Assembly: GCA_033344895.1 (NCBI GenBank)
Contig: JAWPMN010000001.1
Coordinates: 682,001 to 746,000, forward strand
Length of the DNA stretch: 64,000 nt
Direction of reading: 5' to 3'
Origin: Alphaproteobacteria bacterium
GTDB taxonomy: Bacteria; Pseudomonadota; Alphaproteobacteria; UBA8366; Aestuariispiraceae
Under the pieces are notes generated by a model. It was not told where the DNA came from and searched no databases. It saw only the letters and a program-made list of their open reading frames with translations. The position numbers and the translations under genes were made by a program. Of the stretch, positions 34,291 through 43,400 are shown in pieces. Within the stretch, counting starts at the first letter, position 1. Every line of letters starts with the position of its first letter.

Positions 34291-34785
34291 TCAGGCGATT
34301 TCCTTGGCCACCGCGGTTTCCAGCGCCTCCGCGACCTTCAGGGACAGGGCATCCCCCTCCTGCGCGCGCTTCTCCTTCAGGACGATATGCAGCGCTTTCA
34401 GGTGCTGCTCGATCAATCCGGGATTCAGCGGCTTCTGGGCGTCGCGTTCGATGATGTACTTGCAGAAGGATGTGCCGATCCGCGTGATCAGCGGATAGCC
34501 GAGGGTCGTACCCTGCCCGCGCAGGTTATGGACGCGGCGAAACAGCTTATCCAGCGTCGCCTGTTCCGGATTGGCCAGGTACTGCGCCATCAGCTTGTCC
34601 AGATCGGACAGTTCCTCGGCCAGCACCCCGTCAAATTCTCCTGCAACCTTGGCCACCACGTCCTCGGCCCGACGCAGGGCGTCGGACGGGCGCGGGCCGC
34701 CCATCGGCGGAACCTTGTCGGCCAGCGGCGCCGGGTTGATATACTCGACCTTGCTCGTGCCTTCCTTTCGCCGATCCTCGCTCAT
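34291..34785 (-). CDS. Histidine phosphotransfer (Hpt) domain protein
   Basis: A 164-residue phosphorelay protein. The four-helix bundle carries the phosphorylatable histidine H86 in 'LFRRVHNLRGQGTTLGYPLI'. It is a stand-alone Hpt with a non-conserved 40-residue N-terminus. It is 12 bases downstream of a CheY-like response regulator in the same orientation, so the two probably exchange phosphate. No histidine kinase is adjacent. Confidence 0.88.
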   Translation of the reverse strand: MSEDRRKEGTSKVEYINPAPLADKVPPMGGPRPSDALRRAEDVVAKVAGEFDGVLAEELSDLDKLMAQYLANPEQATLDKLFRRVHNLRGQGTTLGYPLITRIGTSFCKYIIERDAQKPLNPGLIEQHLKALHIVLKEKRAQEGDALSLKVAEALETAVAKEIA

Positions 34786-34797
34786 ATTGATGTCAAC

Positions 34798-35313
34798 TCA
34801 CCCGATTTCGGCATAGTCGACGGGCTCCCTGCGCTCCGGCCCCTTGTAATCCTCATTTGCGACCCGGCGCCGGTCCGGACCGAAATAATCTTCCCCGACC
34901 CGCACGAAACTGCGCGGCCGTTCCACCATGGCGACCAATCGCGCATAAAGGGCCTTTGCGGACACCGGCTTCGTCAGAAACTCGGTAATCCCGAAATCCC
35001 GCGCTTCCAGCACCCGCTTGCGCTCCGCAAAACCGGTCAGCATCAGGATGTTCACATAGGGACAGGGACTGTCATCACCGTTGCGCAGCAACCGGACCAG
35101 TTCGGGGCCTTCGCCCCCTTCCATGTCCCAATCGGAAATGACGATGTCCGGCCCGAATTCCTTCGCGACCTGAAACGCATCGAAACCGGAATGCGCGGTC
35201 TCGACATGCCCGACCCCCAGGGCTTTCAGAATCTGCGTGACGACACGGGTCATGAACCGGCTGTCATCCACGACAAGCACGCGGAGATACCGAAAATCGT
35301 AATTCTTTGCCAT
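34798..35313 (-). CDS. CheY-like response regulator with short C-terminal tail
   Basis: A 171-residue receiver protein with acidic pocket D16-D17 ('VLVVDDSRFM'), phosphoacceptor D61 ('DIVISDWDMEG'), switch threonine T93 and lysine K114 ('FLTKPVS'). The last 40 residues hold two GPDRRR/GPERR motifs, a tail seen in alphaproteobacterial receivers; no DNA-binding domain is present. The ATG at 35313 starts the receiver directly. It heads a two-gene unit with the Hpt protein. Confidence 0.9.
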   Translation of the reverse strand: MAKNYDFRYLRVLVVDDSRFMTRVVTQILKALGVGHVETAHSGFDAFQVAKEFGPDIVISDWDMEGGEGPELVRLLRNGDDSPCPYVNILMLTGFAERKRVLEARDFGITEFLTKPVSAKALYARLVAMVERPRSFVRVGEDYFGPDRRRVANEDYKGPERREPVDYAEIG

Positions 35314-35391
35314 TGCCCCAACCTTGTCCTCGGGTTTCCCAGGGTGTTCCCCGTCCCGATCGCACGCATCGCCTCCCCGCGACACAGCAAA

Positions 35392-35445
35392 ACTATACAG
35401 CGCTTCCGCATCACAGGAAACGAACATTAGCATTTTGTTAACCAT
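35392..35445 (-). promoter_or_regulatory. Candidate promoter of the response regulator with CtrA-like half-site
   Basis: On the minus strand TATAGT occupies 35392-35397. About 40 bp upstream the plus strand reads TTAACCAT (35438-35445), which resembles the CtrA half-site TTAACCAT of alphaproteobacteria. The -35 is not clear. Confidence 0.35.
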
Positions 35446-35478
35446 TTTCCCGGTGATCAACCGGAGGGCGTTTTCGCC

Positions 35479-36075
35479 CTACGTCACCATCGGAACAATG
35501 CATAGGGCCAGCAGGATGCCGGTGATGACATTGAACCATTTCAGGCGCGTCGGGTCGGTCAGGAACCCCTGCAGGACCGTGCCGAAGCCTGCCCAGAGCG
35601 AAACGCTGGGAAAGTTGATGACGACGAAGACCAGGGCAACGAACAGGACGGAGATGAAGGGGTCCTGCTTGTCGGCATAGATCGCAATGGCACTGACAGC
35701 CATCATCCATGCCTTGGGATTGACCCATTGAAACAGGGCCGCCCCGATCAGGGACATCGGCCGCGCCGCGGCGGTTTTGGCGGTAGACAGGCTGCGCGAC
35801 AGGGCGATCCGAAGGGCGAGATACAGCAGATAGCCGCCGCCCAGCACCTTGAGCGCCATTTCCAGGACCGGGAACTGCACCAGCAGCGCCCCCAGCCCCA
35901 TGCCGACACAGATCACCAACACCCCGAAGCCGACGGCAATGCCGATCATGTGCGGGATCGTCCGGCGAAACCCGAAATTCACACCCGACGCCAGCAGCAT
36001 CATGTTGTTCGGACCCGGCGTGGCGGACGCCACGAAGGCAAAAGTCGCAAGCGCGAGCAACGTTTCCAGAGACAT
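35479..36075 (-). CDS. LysE family amino-acid exporter
   Basis: A 198-residue inner-membrane exporter with about six hydrophobic helices. 'FVASATPGPNNMMLLASGVN' near residues 14-33 is the LysE/RhtB signature, and 'GAALFQWVNPKAWMMAVSAI' is the central block. It is unrelated in position to the RhtB gene at 20633. An inverted repeat lies 64 bp upstream of its start. It is the last clearly chromosomal gene before the prophage. Confidence 0.92.
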   Translation of the reverse strand: MSLETLLALATFAFVASATPGPNNMMLLASGVNFGFRRTIPHMIGIAVGFGVLVICVGMGLGALLVQFPVLEMALKVLGGGYLLYLALRIALSRSLSTAKTAAARPMSLIGAALFQWVNPKAWMMAVSAIAIYADKQDPFISVLFVALVFVVINFPSVSLWAGFGTVLQGFLTDPTRLKWFNVITGILLALCIVPMVT

Positions 36076-36333
36076 GGCGACATCCTGACAATTAGGTCAG
36101 CAATACTGCCGTAGCCATGTCACCCTGTAATCCGAAACATTGTCCTGATGACAATTTTCCAGGGCGAAACGCAGTCACGTTTCGTCGGTCAATCGATTTT
36201 CCGGGTAGAAAATGGAGCGGGCGATGAGATACCGTAATCGCCGATTTCCTAATGAAATCAACGCCCATGTGTCCCACGATCGGCGCAATCCGGGTCTAAT
36301 GATTTCAAGCACTTAGAAACAGGGTGTCCCACG
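36076..36333. other. Junction region between chromosome and prophage
   Basis: There is no supported gene from 36076 to 36401 (326 bases). The region is less GC-rich than its flanks. It holds an inverted repeat near the lysE promoter (36139-36155), two 11-bp direct repeats (36269 and 36324), and the end of the phage late operon with its terminator. The prophage left attachment site should lie here, but its core sequence cannot be fixed without the other end. Confidence 0.6.
36139..36155. promoter_or_regulatory. Inverted repeat upstream of the LysE-family gene
   Basis: ATTGTCCTGATGACAAT has perfect 6-bp arms around five bases. Its location suggests an operator for the exporter gene that starts at 36075; Lrp/AsnC- or LysR-type regulators often bind such sites, but none is encoded nearby. 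Confidence 0.5.
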
Positions 36334-36334
36334 A
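36269..36334. repeat. Pair of 11-bp direct repeats at the prophage left end
   Basis: GTGTCCCACGA occurs at 36269-36279 and again at 36324-36334, with starts 55 bp apart. Short direct repeats of this kind near a prophage end fit arm-type binding sites for a tyrosine integrase. The integrase itself is not in the window. Confidence 0.5.
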
Positions 36335-36370
36335 AAAATGGCCCCGGCGATCCGTCGGGACCGCCGGGGC
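36334..36370 (-). terminator. Rho-independent terminator of the phage late operon
   Basis: The stem GCCCCGGCG (36341-36349) with CGCCGGGGC (36362-36370) has a 12-base loop. On the minus strand it is followed by ATTTTTC. It lies 32 bases after the last late gene (stop at 36402). Confidence 0.9.
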
Positions 36371-36401
36371 GTCAGGTCTGATTTGGCAGGAGTGCAGGCG
36401 G

Positions 36402-36596
36402 TCAGTCGCCGCCGCCGGCGTCCCAGTCGGCACGGGTCGCGGCATAGCGGGCGCGGGCCCTGTCCAGATAGGCCTCCGCGCCGCTTCGGTCGCCCTGATT
36501 GGCCGCCCTAGCGGCACGGGCATACAGGTCCGCCGCCTCCGTCGCGGCCGCCAGGCCCTGCAGGGCCAAGTCCAGGAGTTTTGTGGTTGTCGTCAT
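36402..36596 (-). CDS. Small alanine-rich phage protein, last late gene
   Basis: A 64-residue, probably helical protein ('ALQGLAAATEAADLYARAAR') with no recognised family. Its ATG shares an ATGA overlap with the stop of the holin-like gene, so it is translationally coupled to the lysis module. The late terminator follows 32 bases after the stop. It may be a lysis accessory or virion protein; position alone supports this. Confidence 0.7.
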   Translation of the reverse strand: MTTTTKLLDLALQGLAAATEAADLYARAARAANQGDRSGAEAYLDRARARYAATRADWDAGGGD

Positions 36597-37120
36597 GTCC
36601 TCAACCCCTTCAGTGTTTCGACAACGCCGCGCACCTGGTCGGCGGCGGAACCGGGATCGACCGGACTGCCGGGCAGGCACAGCGGGTCCGCGATCGCATT
36701 CGCCCGATCGACGGCGGCAATCGCCGCGGCGTCCAGTGCCCCCTCCGACCGCAGGAAGGTCAGCTGCTGCAGGACCGTCGCGTAGCTGTCGCACGCGATG
36801 GCCAGGGACGTCACCGCCCGCGTGCCGGCATCCCCGGCACAGCCCGCCAGGGCCCACAGGGTCAGGAAGATCGCCACGAAACACATCCAGGGCGACGCCT
36901 GCAGCCTGCCGCCGCCGGGATCACCGGATCCAGCGGTCACCCCGGTTTTCGTGACGCCGCGCAGGACGATATTAACGATCGACACAACGCCGGCGATGAT
37001 CGTCGCCTGCACCTCCGGCGTCAGGCCGAGATCGAGGCCGAACACGGTGGCGATCGTCGCGATCAGGCTGAGAACATTGGCCCAGATGGTTTTCGAGGCC
37101 CAGAACGGTTTCGAGTCCAT
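36593..37120 (-). CDS. Holin-like protein fused to a lipoprotein-like C-terminal part
   Basis: A 175-residue protein. The N-terminal part has two predicted helices, about 12-30 and 38-54, as in phage holins ('IWANVLSLIATIATVFGLDL'). A glycine-rich linker follows and then a second hydrophobic segment at 79-93 ending in a lipobox-like 'LWALAGCAGD' with C94. The remainder is soluble. This looks like a holin gene and a small-lipoprotein gene in one frame. An internal ATG at 36886 could give the lipoprotein separately, although no clear ribosome-binding site precedes it. It lies 46 bases after the endolysin gene. Confidence 0.7.
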   Translation of the reverse strand: MDSKPFWASKTIWANVLSLIATIATVFGLDLGLTPEVQATIIAGVVSIVNIVLRGVTKTGVTAGSGDPGGGRLQASPWMCFVAIFLTLWALAGCAGDAGTRAVTSLAIACDSYATVLQQLTFLRSEGALDAAAIAAVDRANAIADPLCLPGSPVDPGSAADQVRGVVETLKGLRT

Positions 37121-37166
37121 GGCTGGACCCTCCTTTCCGTGGTTGTAGGGATGAAACCGGGGCCGG

Positions 37167-37736
37167 TCAGACCCCGAACGCATCCACCGCCGCCCGCAGC
37201 AGGTCGGTGAATTCCTCCGCCCGGCCCTTGCCGGCGGGCGTGTTGTAGTGCTGCTTCCAGTACCGGCCGAGACCGTCCAGGTCGTTCGCGGACGGCAGAG
37301 CGTCGGGCACCCGGCGATAGCGGATCCGCGCCAGTGCCGCCGCATAGGCCAGGTTCCAGACCATCTCGTCCGCCTGGCACGCGCCGTCCTGTTTCAGATG
37401 CGCGGTCGGTACGACGACGGCGCGCAGATCCTCGACCGCCTCGCCTTCCTTCGGTCGGAAGGCGAGCCAGTTTTTCCAGATGTCGTCATGGGTCGCCGGT
37501 TCCATCTGGAATATCCCGCGCGCAGGGCCGCGGCCCAGCTGGACCAGCCAGTGCCCGCCGCGGCTTTCCGCCAGGGCCGTACCGATCAGCAGCCGTTCCG
37601 GCGCCGGACCGGTCCAGCCGGTCCGGCCGGTCTTGCGCTCCAGATAGGTCAGCACCGGGCGGATCACATGATCGCGCAGATGCACGGGATGGATCCCGGA
37701 CGCGACGATCCGCGCCGGGTCGATCAGGTTCGACAT
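37167..37736 (-). CDS. Phage endolysin, lytic-transglycosylase-like
   Basis: A 189-residue peptidoglycan-degrading enzyme. 'LLIGTALAESRGGHWLVQLG' carries the presumed catalytic glutamate E57, followed by 'PARGIFQMEPATHDDIWKNW', the GxFQ-type motif of SLT-fold transglycosylases. There is no signal peptide, so release depends on a holin. The ATG at 37736 is chosen because upstream in-frame sequence antisense-overlaps another gene. It lies between the four-helix membrane protein and the holin-like gene. Confidence 0.85.
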   Translation of the reverse strand: MSNLIDPARIVASGIHPVHLRDHVIRPVLTYLERKTGRTGWTGPAPERLLIGTALAESRGGHWLVQLGRGPARGIFQMEPATHDDIWKNWLAFRPKEGEAVEDLRAVVVPTAHLKQDGACQADEMVWNLAYAAALARIRYRRVPDALPSANDLDGLGRYWKQHYNTPAGKGRAEEFTDLLRAAVDAFGV

Positions 37737-37747
37737 GTCGGTATCCC

Positions 37748-38143
37748 TTAGCCCAGATGTTCGGAGAACAGGGCCGCCAGAGTGAAGACAAGCGCCATGG
37801 AGACGCACCATTTCAGCCAGAAGCGCGGCCAGCGCCCGGCCGTGAAGGTCCGGACATGACCCAGCCCGCCCAGCACGACGAGCATCGCCGCCAGCAGGAC
37901 AAAGACGTGATCGACCATCCAGACCACATCCTCGCCGCCGATCCTGGCCGCCCCCCAGACCAGCCACCAGAACCGGGTCATGGACGAGCCCAGGGCCGAC
38001 GTGCCGATAAAGATGGCAAACCAGAACCGGTCGCGGTGATAGCCGGCGGCGTGTTCCTTCCAGGCAACCCGGTACGCCAGACCGGCGACCAGCAGCATGG
38101 TCAGGGCCCAGACCGCATAGGCGCCGTGAATCATCGGCGTCAT
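37748..38143 (-). CDS. Four-helix phage membrane protein, lysis module
   Basis: A 131-residue protein with four predicted hydrophobic helices (about 7-25, 40-62, 72-92 and 109-126). AAGGAGGCG stands just before the ATG at 38143, which overlaps the preceding stop by 4 bases. It could be a second holin, an antiholin or a superinfection-exclusion protein; its sequence matches no holin family that I recognise. Confidence 0.75.
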   Translation of the reverse strand: MTPMIHGAYAVWALTMLLVAGLAYRVAWKEHAAGYHRDRFWFAIFIGTSALGSSMTRFWWLVWGAARIGGEDVVWMVDHVFVLLAAMLVVLGGLGHVRTFTAGRWPRFWLKWCVSMALVFTLAALFSEHLG

Positions 38144-38343
38144 CGCCGCCTCCTTTGTCGTGCAGGCCTGTCGGCCTCGATCGCGGCCAGCAGATCGCGG
38201 ATCTGACCCGCCCCGTCCGGCGTCGGCGCGCCGCACCCGTTCAGGGTCAGTTCAAGCTGTTGCTGCGCCTCACGGTTGCTTTGAAAGACACGGACGATGG
38301 TCAGGGATTTTGCCCAGTCCAGGATCGCCTCGTATAGCCGCAT
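38140..38343 (-). CDS. Small phage protein of unknown function
   Basis: A 67-residue protein with an amphipathic N-terminus ('YEAILDWAKSLTIVRVFQSN') and a basic end ('RPARQRRRR'). It begins 4 bases after the upstream stop and its own stop overlaps the next start by 4 bases, which supports it as a real gene although the ribosome-binding site is weak. Confidence 0.6.
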   Translation of the reverse strand: MRLYEAILDWAKSLTIVRVFQSNREAQQQLELTLNGCGAPTPDGAGQIRDLLAAIEADRPARQRRRR

Positions 38344-38347
38344 GAAA

Positions 38348-38524
38348 TCAGGTCTTCTTGTCGCGCCCGGCGCGCAGTTCCGTCGACAGGGTCGTCATCG
38401 CTTCCGTATTGCGTTCGACGACCTGCAACAGGCGCCCGACCAGCCACTTGATGAACGCCGACAGGCCGACAAAGGCGGTCCCCACCGCGACCACGATCTC
38501 GCCGGGAACCGTCAGGTCGCCCAT
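38348..38524 (-). CDS. 58-residue single-pass membrane protein, holin-like
   Basis: A 58-residue reading frame with one hydrophobic segment ('IVVAVGTAFVGLSAFIKWLV', residues 10-29) and a charged C-terminus ('RAGRDKKT'). Its ATG overlaps the preceding stop by one base (TGATG) and the next gene starts 4 bases after it. Size, topology and lysis-module position suggest a small holin or a phage membrane peptide; it is easily missed because of its length. Confidence 0.7.
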   Translation of the reverse strand: MGDLTVPGEIVVAVGTAFVGLSAFIKWLVGRLLQVVERNTEAMTTLSTELRAGRDKKT

Positions 38525-38883
38525 CAGTCCAGCGTGATCGAAATGCGGTCGGGCCAGTCGACGCCGGACTGGCCGGTCTGCAGCGCCGCGCTGGCCGACA
38601 GCACGGCCGCGATATAGCGGCGCTGCGCGTCAAAGATCGCCTGCGCCTGCGCCTGGGTGGTCAGGGTAAAGACATCGCCGGCCGCGGTGCGGAAGGACGT
38701 CCCGCCGGGCGGGACCAGCCCGTCCTGAAACGCCGACAGGCACTGCCAGATCCGTTGTGCCGATGTCTCGTCGCAGCGAAACGGCTTGCCGTCGACCAGG
38801 ATGCCGGTCGCGATCCGCCGTTCGGCGTCCTTGCTGATCCGGGCCGCCGGGGGCAGGCCGCGGTCTTCCTCGATATAGGGCAT
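38524..38883 (-). CDS. DUF4376-like phage protein, tail-fibre associated
   Basis: A 119-residue protein. The middle and end, 'SAQRIWQCLSAFQDG' and 'FTLTTQAQAQAIFDAQRRYI', follow the pattern of the DUF4376 domain found at the end of, or just after, phage tail fibre proteins. It follows the fibre gene by 12 bases. A role in fibre assembly or as a fibre tip part is inferred. Confidence 0.65.
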   Translation of the reverse strand: MPYIEEDRGLPPAARISKDAERRIATGILVDGKPFRCDETSAQRIWQCLSAFQDGLVPPGGTSFRTAAGDVFTLTTQAQAQAIFDAQRRYIAAVLSASAALQTGQSGVDWPDRISITLD

Positions 38884-38895
38884 GGGGCGCGCCTC

Positions 38896-40452
38896 CTAAA
38901 CGGTCAGTGCAACATCGGCCTGCAGGCCGATGCGGTGCAGGCGTATGTCCTTGGTGTTTGACGTGACCAGACGCCAGCGGACATCGGTGCCGCTCGGCTG
39001 GCCGCTGACATCGACCGTCGCGGCATAGACGGCACGGCCGGCCGTGTCGCCGCTGATCGCCGACAGCGTCGCCGCCGTCCAGGTGCTGCCGCCGTCGCGG
39101 CTGACCGAGGCGACGAAATCCGTGTTCTCTGTCGCGGCCTCCATTTCCTCGATATCCGCCAGGACCCGCAGGCTGGCCGGCGCGGACGACGCCGTCACCG
39201 AAGCCGACACAAGCGTCAGGTTCGACACGACCAGCAGCGACAGGTCCTTGACGCCGACGGCGTTGTCGGAGGCGGAGAACCCGCCGTCGTTTTCGGACGC
39301 CGCGGAATCGCCGGTCTTTTTGTAGCCGGTCCAGTTGGTGACCGACGCCTTGGCGCGAATGCCCATTGAACCGGTCGACTGGACATAGAACTTGATCACA
39401 TAGCTTTTTGCCGGATCGACCGTGAATGCGACCTCATCCGTGTCGCCCGTATTGCCCGACGTGATTGTCGTGTTGGCGTTGCCGCCGCCGAAGGTCAGCT
39501 GCGTGATCGTGCCCGTTTCGATATCCCAGGCGTCGCCCGACGACGCCTGCTCGCCGATATAGGCCTTTGATATGTTCAGATTCTGCGTCGACGCCGCTTC
39601 GAACGTGACGCGCACGCCGGATCCTGCATTCGACAGGGCCGCCGCGGCGATCACCTGGGCATAGGTCGAATCGCCGATCGACGTCTGGTTCTTGTCCAGC
39701 GTCACGCTGGCCTCGGATGCCAGCGAAGCACCGATATAGTAGTCGCCGGCGTCATTGTAGTATTCGTTTGTGCTGCTGCCCGCGGAAATGCCGGTCTCGT
39801 CGGTGAACACGTCGATATAGGTGTTGACCATTCCCAGATTGGACAGCCCGTCGATCCGCGCGATCTCCCAGGCATTGATCGTTGCCATGTCGCGCGCGGT
39901 CTGGTCTTCGCCGGAGGCCAAGGCGGCGATGGCGGCCGCGACGCCCGCCGGCGACATGGCGCGCAGTTCGGTTTCGGATCCGGCCTCCATCTCGTCGGTC
40001 GTCGCCGGCGCCAGCGACAGGCCGCGCAGATCCTCGATCAGGTCATTCGTGATTGCCGTCGTCGACGTGGCCAGCGTCACTCCGGCGATCGGGATCTTGC
40101 CGGCGGTCAGCGCCGGATAGGCCGGGCTCGCCGCCTCGCTGCCGGTGATCACCGACACCGTGCCGTCGGCCGCATCCACGACGACCAGGTCCTTGCGCGG
40201 ATTCGACACCGGTGCTGTGAACGTCCCGGTCGACTGCGCCGCGACCTCGGTCAGGCCGGACGACGTCTCCACGAATCCAGCCTCCAGCCGGACCGTCATG
40301 TCCGCCGTCGCCGGGCTGCCGGCGTTGTTCTCATGCGCTGCAAACCAGGTCGCGATCCGCCAGCCGGCCGCGGCCGTCGCATCGATCGCGCGCTTGTAAT
40401 CGCTGGCGCTCTGGGTCGTGAAATTCGGCTGCAGCGGTGTTGCAACAGTCAT
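38896..40452 (-). CDS. Phage tail fibre/receptor-binding-like protein
   Basis: A 518-residue protein. The N-terminus, 'LQPNFTTQSASDYKRAIDAT', resembles phage proteins that attach to the tail tip. The middle is low in charge and rich in Thr, Ser and Asn, as expected of a beta-rich trimeric fibre, and it ends in a beta-sandwich-like region. It lies directly after the J-like tip protein. It probably contacts the host surface; the receptor is unknown. Confidence 0.75.
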   Translation of the reverse strand: MTVATPLQPNFTTQSASDYKRAIDATAAAGWRIATWFAAHENNAGSPATADMTVRLEAGFVETSSGLTEVAAQSTGTFTAPVSNPRKDLVVVDAADGTVSVITGSEAASPAYPALTAGKIPIAGVTLATSTTAITNDLIEDLRGLSLAPATTDEMEAGSETELRAMSPAGVAAAIAALASGEDQTARDMATINAWEIARIDGLSNLGMVNTYIDVFTDETGISAGSSTNEYYNDAGDYYIGASLASEASVTLDKNQTSIGDSTYAQVIAAAALSNAGSGVRVTFEAASTQNLNISKAYIGEQASSGDAWDIETGTITQLTFGGGNANTTITSGNTGDTDEVAFTVDPAKSYVIKFYVQSTGSMGIRAKASVTNWTGYKKTGDSAASENDGGFSASDNAVGVKDLSLLVVSNLTLVSASVTASSAPASLRVLADIEEMEAATENTDFVASVSRDGGSTWTAATLSAISGDTAGRAVYAATVDVSGQPSGTDVRWRLVTSNTKDIRLHRIGLQADVALTV

Positions 40453-40461
40453 GCGTGTCTC

Positions 40462-43400
40462 CTATGCGCCCGTGGCGGTCCAGTCGAAGGTGCCGCCGAC
40501 ATCGTTGCCGGCCGTGTCATAGACCTTGGCCGTGAATCCCGTGACCGTGACGGCGGATTTCATGGCGATCCGGTCGTCCCCGTCCGCGGTCAGATGCACC
40601 GCCGGTTTCGTGTGGAACCGCTGCGCGAAAGTCACCGCCGTGCCGCTCACCGCCGCCGTCTCGTCGCTGCCGCTTTCCGTGCGCTCCTGGACGTCGCAGA
40701 CCAGCGTGAAGTCCCGCACGACCGGCAGGCCCTTCGACGTGTCGACCGTGATCCGGCCCTTGATATGCCGGAAATCGGCGGTCCCGACCGTCCAGGTCTC
40801 GAATCCGTCGAAGGCATCCGCGTCGTCGCGCGTGTCGATCGACAGGACCGGATCCGCCACGCCGCCGGTCTCGCCCGGGCCCAGCACGCTGTCGATCTCC
40901 GCCCAGACGCGCACGCCGTCGGCATCGAAACCCAGATCCTCGACCGGCGCGGTATAGCGGCAGGTCGCGACCGGCGACGGCACGAATTCGTCGAAGGTCT
41001 CCCATCCGTCGGCGCTGGCCAGGTTCTGGGAATCCGGAACCAGGACGCCGGTCCAGTGCTTGACGAACCCGTCCAGGGTCCCGGACCAGTAGGGGGCCTG
41101 CGCCTGGCTGAAGACGACATCGTTCGAATTACTGACGGTCAGATTGAAGGTCGCGGCCGTGCCGCTCTGATTGCCGGACGTGTCATAAGCCTTGATCCCG
41201 AAGGTCCAGTCGCCGGGCGGGATCAGGAAGGTCGAAATCGTCGTGCCCCGCGCGATCAGTTCCTCCGACACCGGCGTCGCATCCGCCCAGACAAAGCTGC
41301 CCTGCGCCTTGTAGCGGATGGCGTATCCCGCGCGGTCCGCGTCGGATATCGCATCCCATTTGAAGACACAGGCCGCGCCGTTCTGCTGCACCGTGAACCC
41401 GGTGACGTTCGACGGCGCCGCCGTCTTGCCGACCACCGTATGCGTCGATGTCGACGACCAGTCCGACGCCACGCCCAGACCGTTCACCGCGCGGATCTGG
41501 ATGTCATAGGACACATCGTCCTCGACCGGATCCAGATAGACGAAATCCAGCGACGGATCGTCCTGCCGCCGGATCAGCCAGGCGGTATCCGCCTCGCCGG
41601 TCTGACGGAACCGGACCTCCACCGCGCCGCCATTGCGGACGATCTCGTCGGTAATCGATGTCCAGGGCACGTGGATCCGGCTGACGACGGTGCCGTCCTT
41701 CTTGACGAACAGGTGATCCGTACCGCTGGCGATCGTGCCCAGGGTCGGCGTATCGACATCGAACACGCCGGACCCGGTCAGGCGCGCCGACGGCGACACG
41801 TCCGTTTCTTCCGTCGCCGGATCGAAATCGAAATCCGTCGACAGGGTCGACGCCAGCAGCAGGCGAAACGCCAGATAGGGCGTGCCGTCTTCCTGTTCCT
41901 GGACATCCAGCGCATGCGCCTCGACCGTCATCGGCCGCTGCACCCAGCCGCGCCGCGTATTGCTGAACAGCACCGTTTCCCCGGCGCGGATCCGCATGCC
42001 CTTTGCGAAACTGACGCGGCATTCGATCCGGATTTCCCCGGTCCGATAGCGTTTCAGACGCTGCGCGGCACAGCGCTGCGCCTGCAGGGGCGAAATGCAC
42101 ATCGGTTGATCGAACTTGTCGAAGATCCGTTCGTCATTGTCGACCGCCTCCAGGGCCGACGACACGACGACCGGATATTCGTTCGGCTCGCCATCGTTGA
42201 ACGGCGACGCATACAGGCCCTTGCAGCCGTTGAAGGCCTCCCGCCGGGAATAGCGCGTCGGTCCGCGCAGCGTGCCGCGCAGATCGTCCTCGTCGATCTC
42301 CACCGTCCCAGCCCGATAGGCGCCGGGCAGCAGGCGCCATTTGCCGCCGCTATAGGTCGCGACACCGACCATCGCCGTCAGCAGATCGTCCTGGATTTCG
42401 TATGGCGTGCGTTCGGTATCGATCATGCCTGACGCCCGGTAACGCGGTTCGCCGGTCTTCCGGATCGTATGCGTCCCGGTGCCCGCATCGCTGATCGTGA
42501 CGGCTGTCCCTGCCCTGGCATTGGCCAGGCTGGTCGCCAGCTGGATCCGGACCGGGCTGTCCGCCGAGGCACGGGCATGATTGACGACGATCACATAGTA
42601 ATCCGTCGCGACCGACAGGCCTGCGGGAAGCGTTCCCGTCGTCACCGGTTCGGCGCGGTCGCCGGTAAAGAACGGCACCCGATCGTCCGTCAGCGCCAGG
42701 CTGTCGCCGGCGGTGTCGACCGCCTCGACCGTCGCATCCTTGTCATTCGTGTCGACGATCTCGTCGCAGATATTGGCCGCGGCGATCAGCGCATCGGATT
42801 CGATCCGCGCGACCGTCGCGCCATGCACACCGAGACCCAGCGTCGAATCGGCGATATAGTCCCGCCAGATCAGCGCCGCGGTGTCACTGTACCCGGTCGA
42901 TGCGGTGCGGGGATCTTCGACCGATCCGCGCACGGCGACCCGCACCGACGGCAGGCCGGACGGCAGGATCGTGCTGTTCCACTGGACGCGCAGATAGATA
43001 TAGGCAATCCCGCGGCCCCGGAAGGACGAGTCCAGGTCGGCGACCTCGGCGATCAGATCCGCATCCGCCGCCTGGTCGGTCGCGCCGGTGTGAAACTTGA
43101 TCCGGACCTTGTCCGCGAAACGGCCGCGCGTCACCACCCCGTCGCCGTCGATATCCTCCGGGTTGATCGGCTCGTCGTTCAGCCAGACCGTGCCGAATCC
43201 GCTGACCGGTCCGTCGCAGACGGTCAGGACCAGATGATGGTACTTCTTGTTTTCCGTCTGCGCGTAATAGGTCAGAACCGTCCCCAGGATCACCGTCCCC
43301 GACGCCTTCCGCCGCGCGACGACCGGCTGGCGGATGGTCTGCGTGCGGTTGGATGCCGCCGCCCCGAACCCAACGCCCGTGCCATCGCCGCGCCCGGACT

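Noticed and set aside
36593-37120. A frameshift joining two genes by sequencing error
   Set aside because: The frame is continuous across both parts with no stop or ambiguous base run, so no error needs to be assumed; resequencing is still listed as a check.
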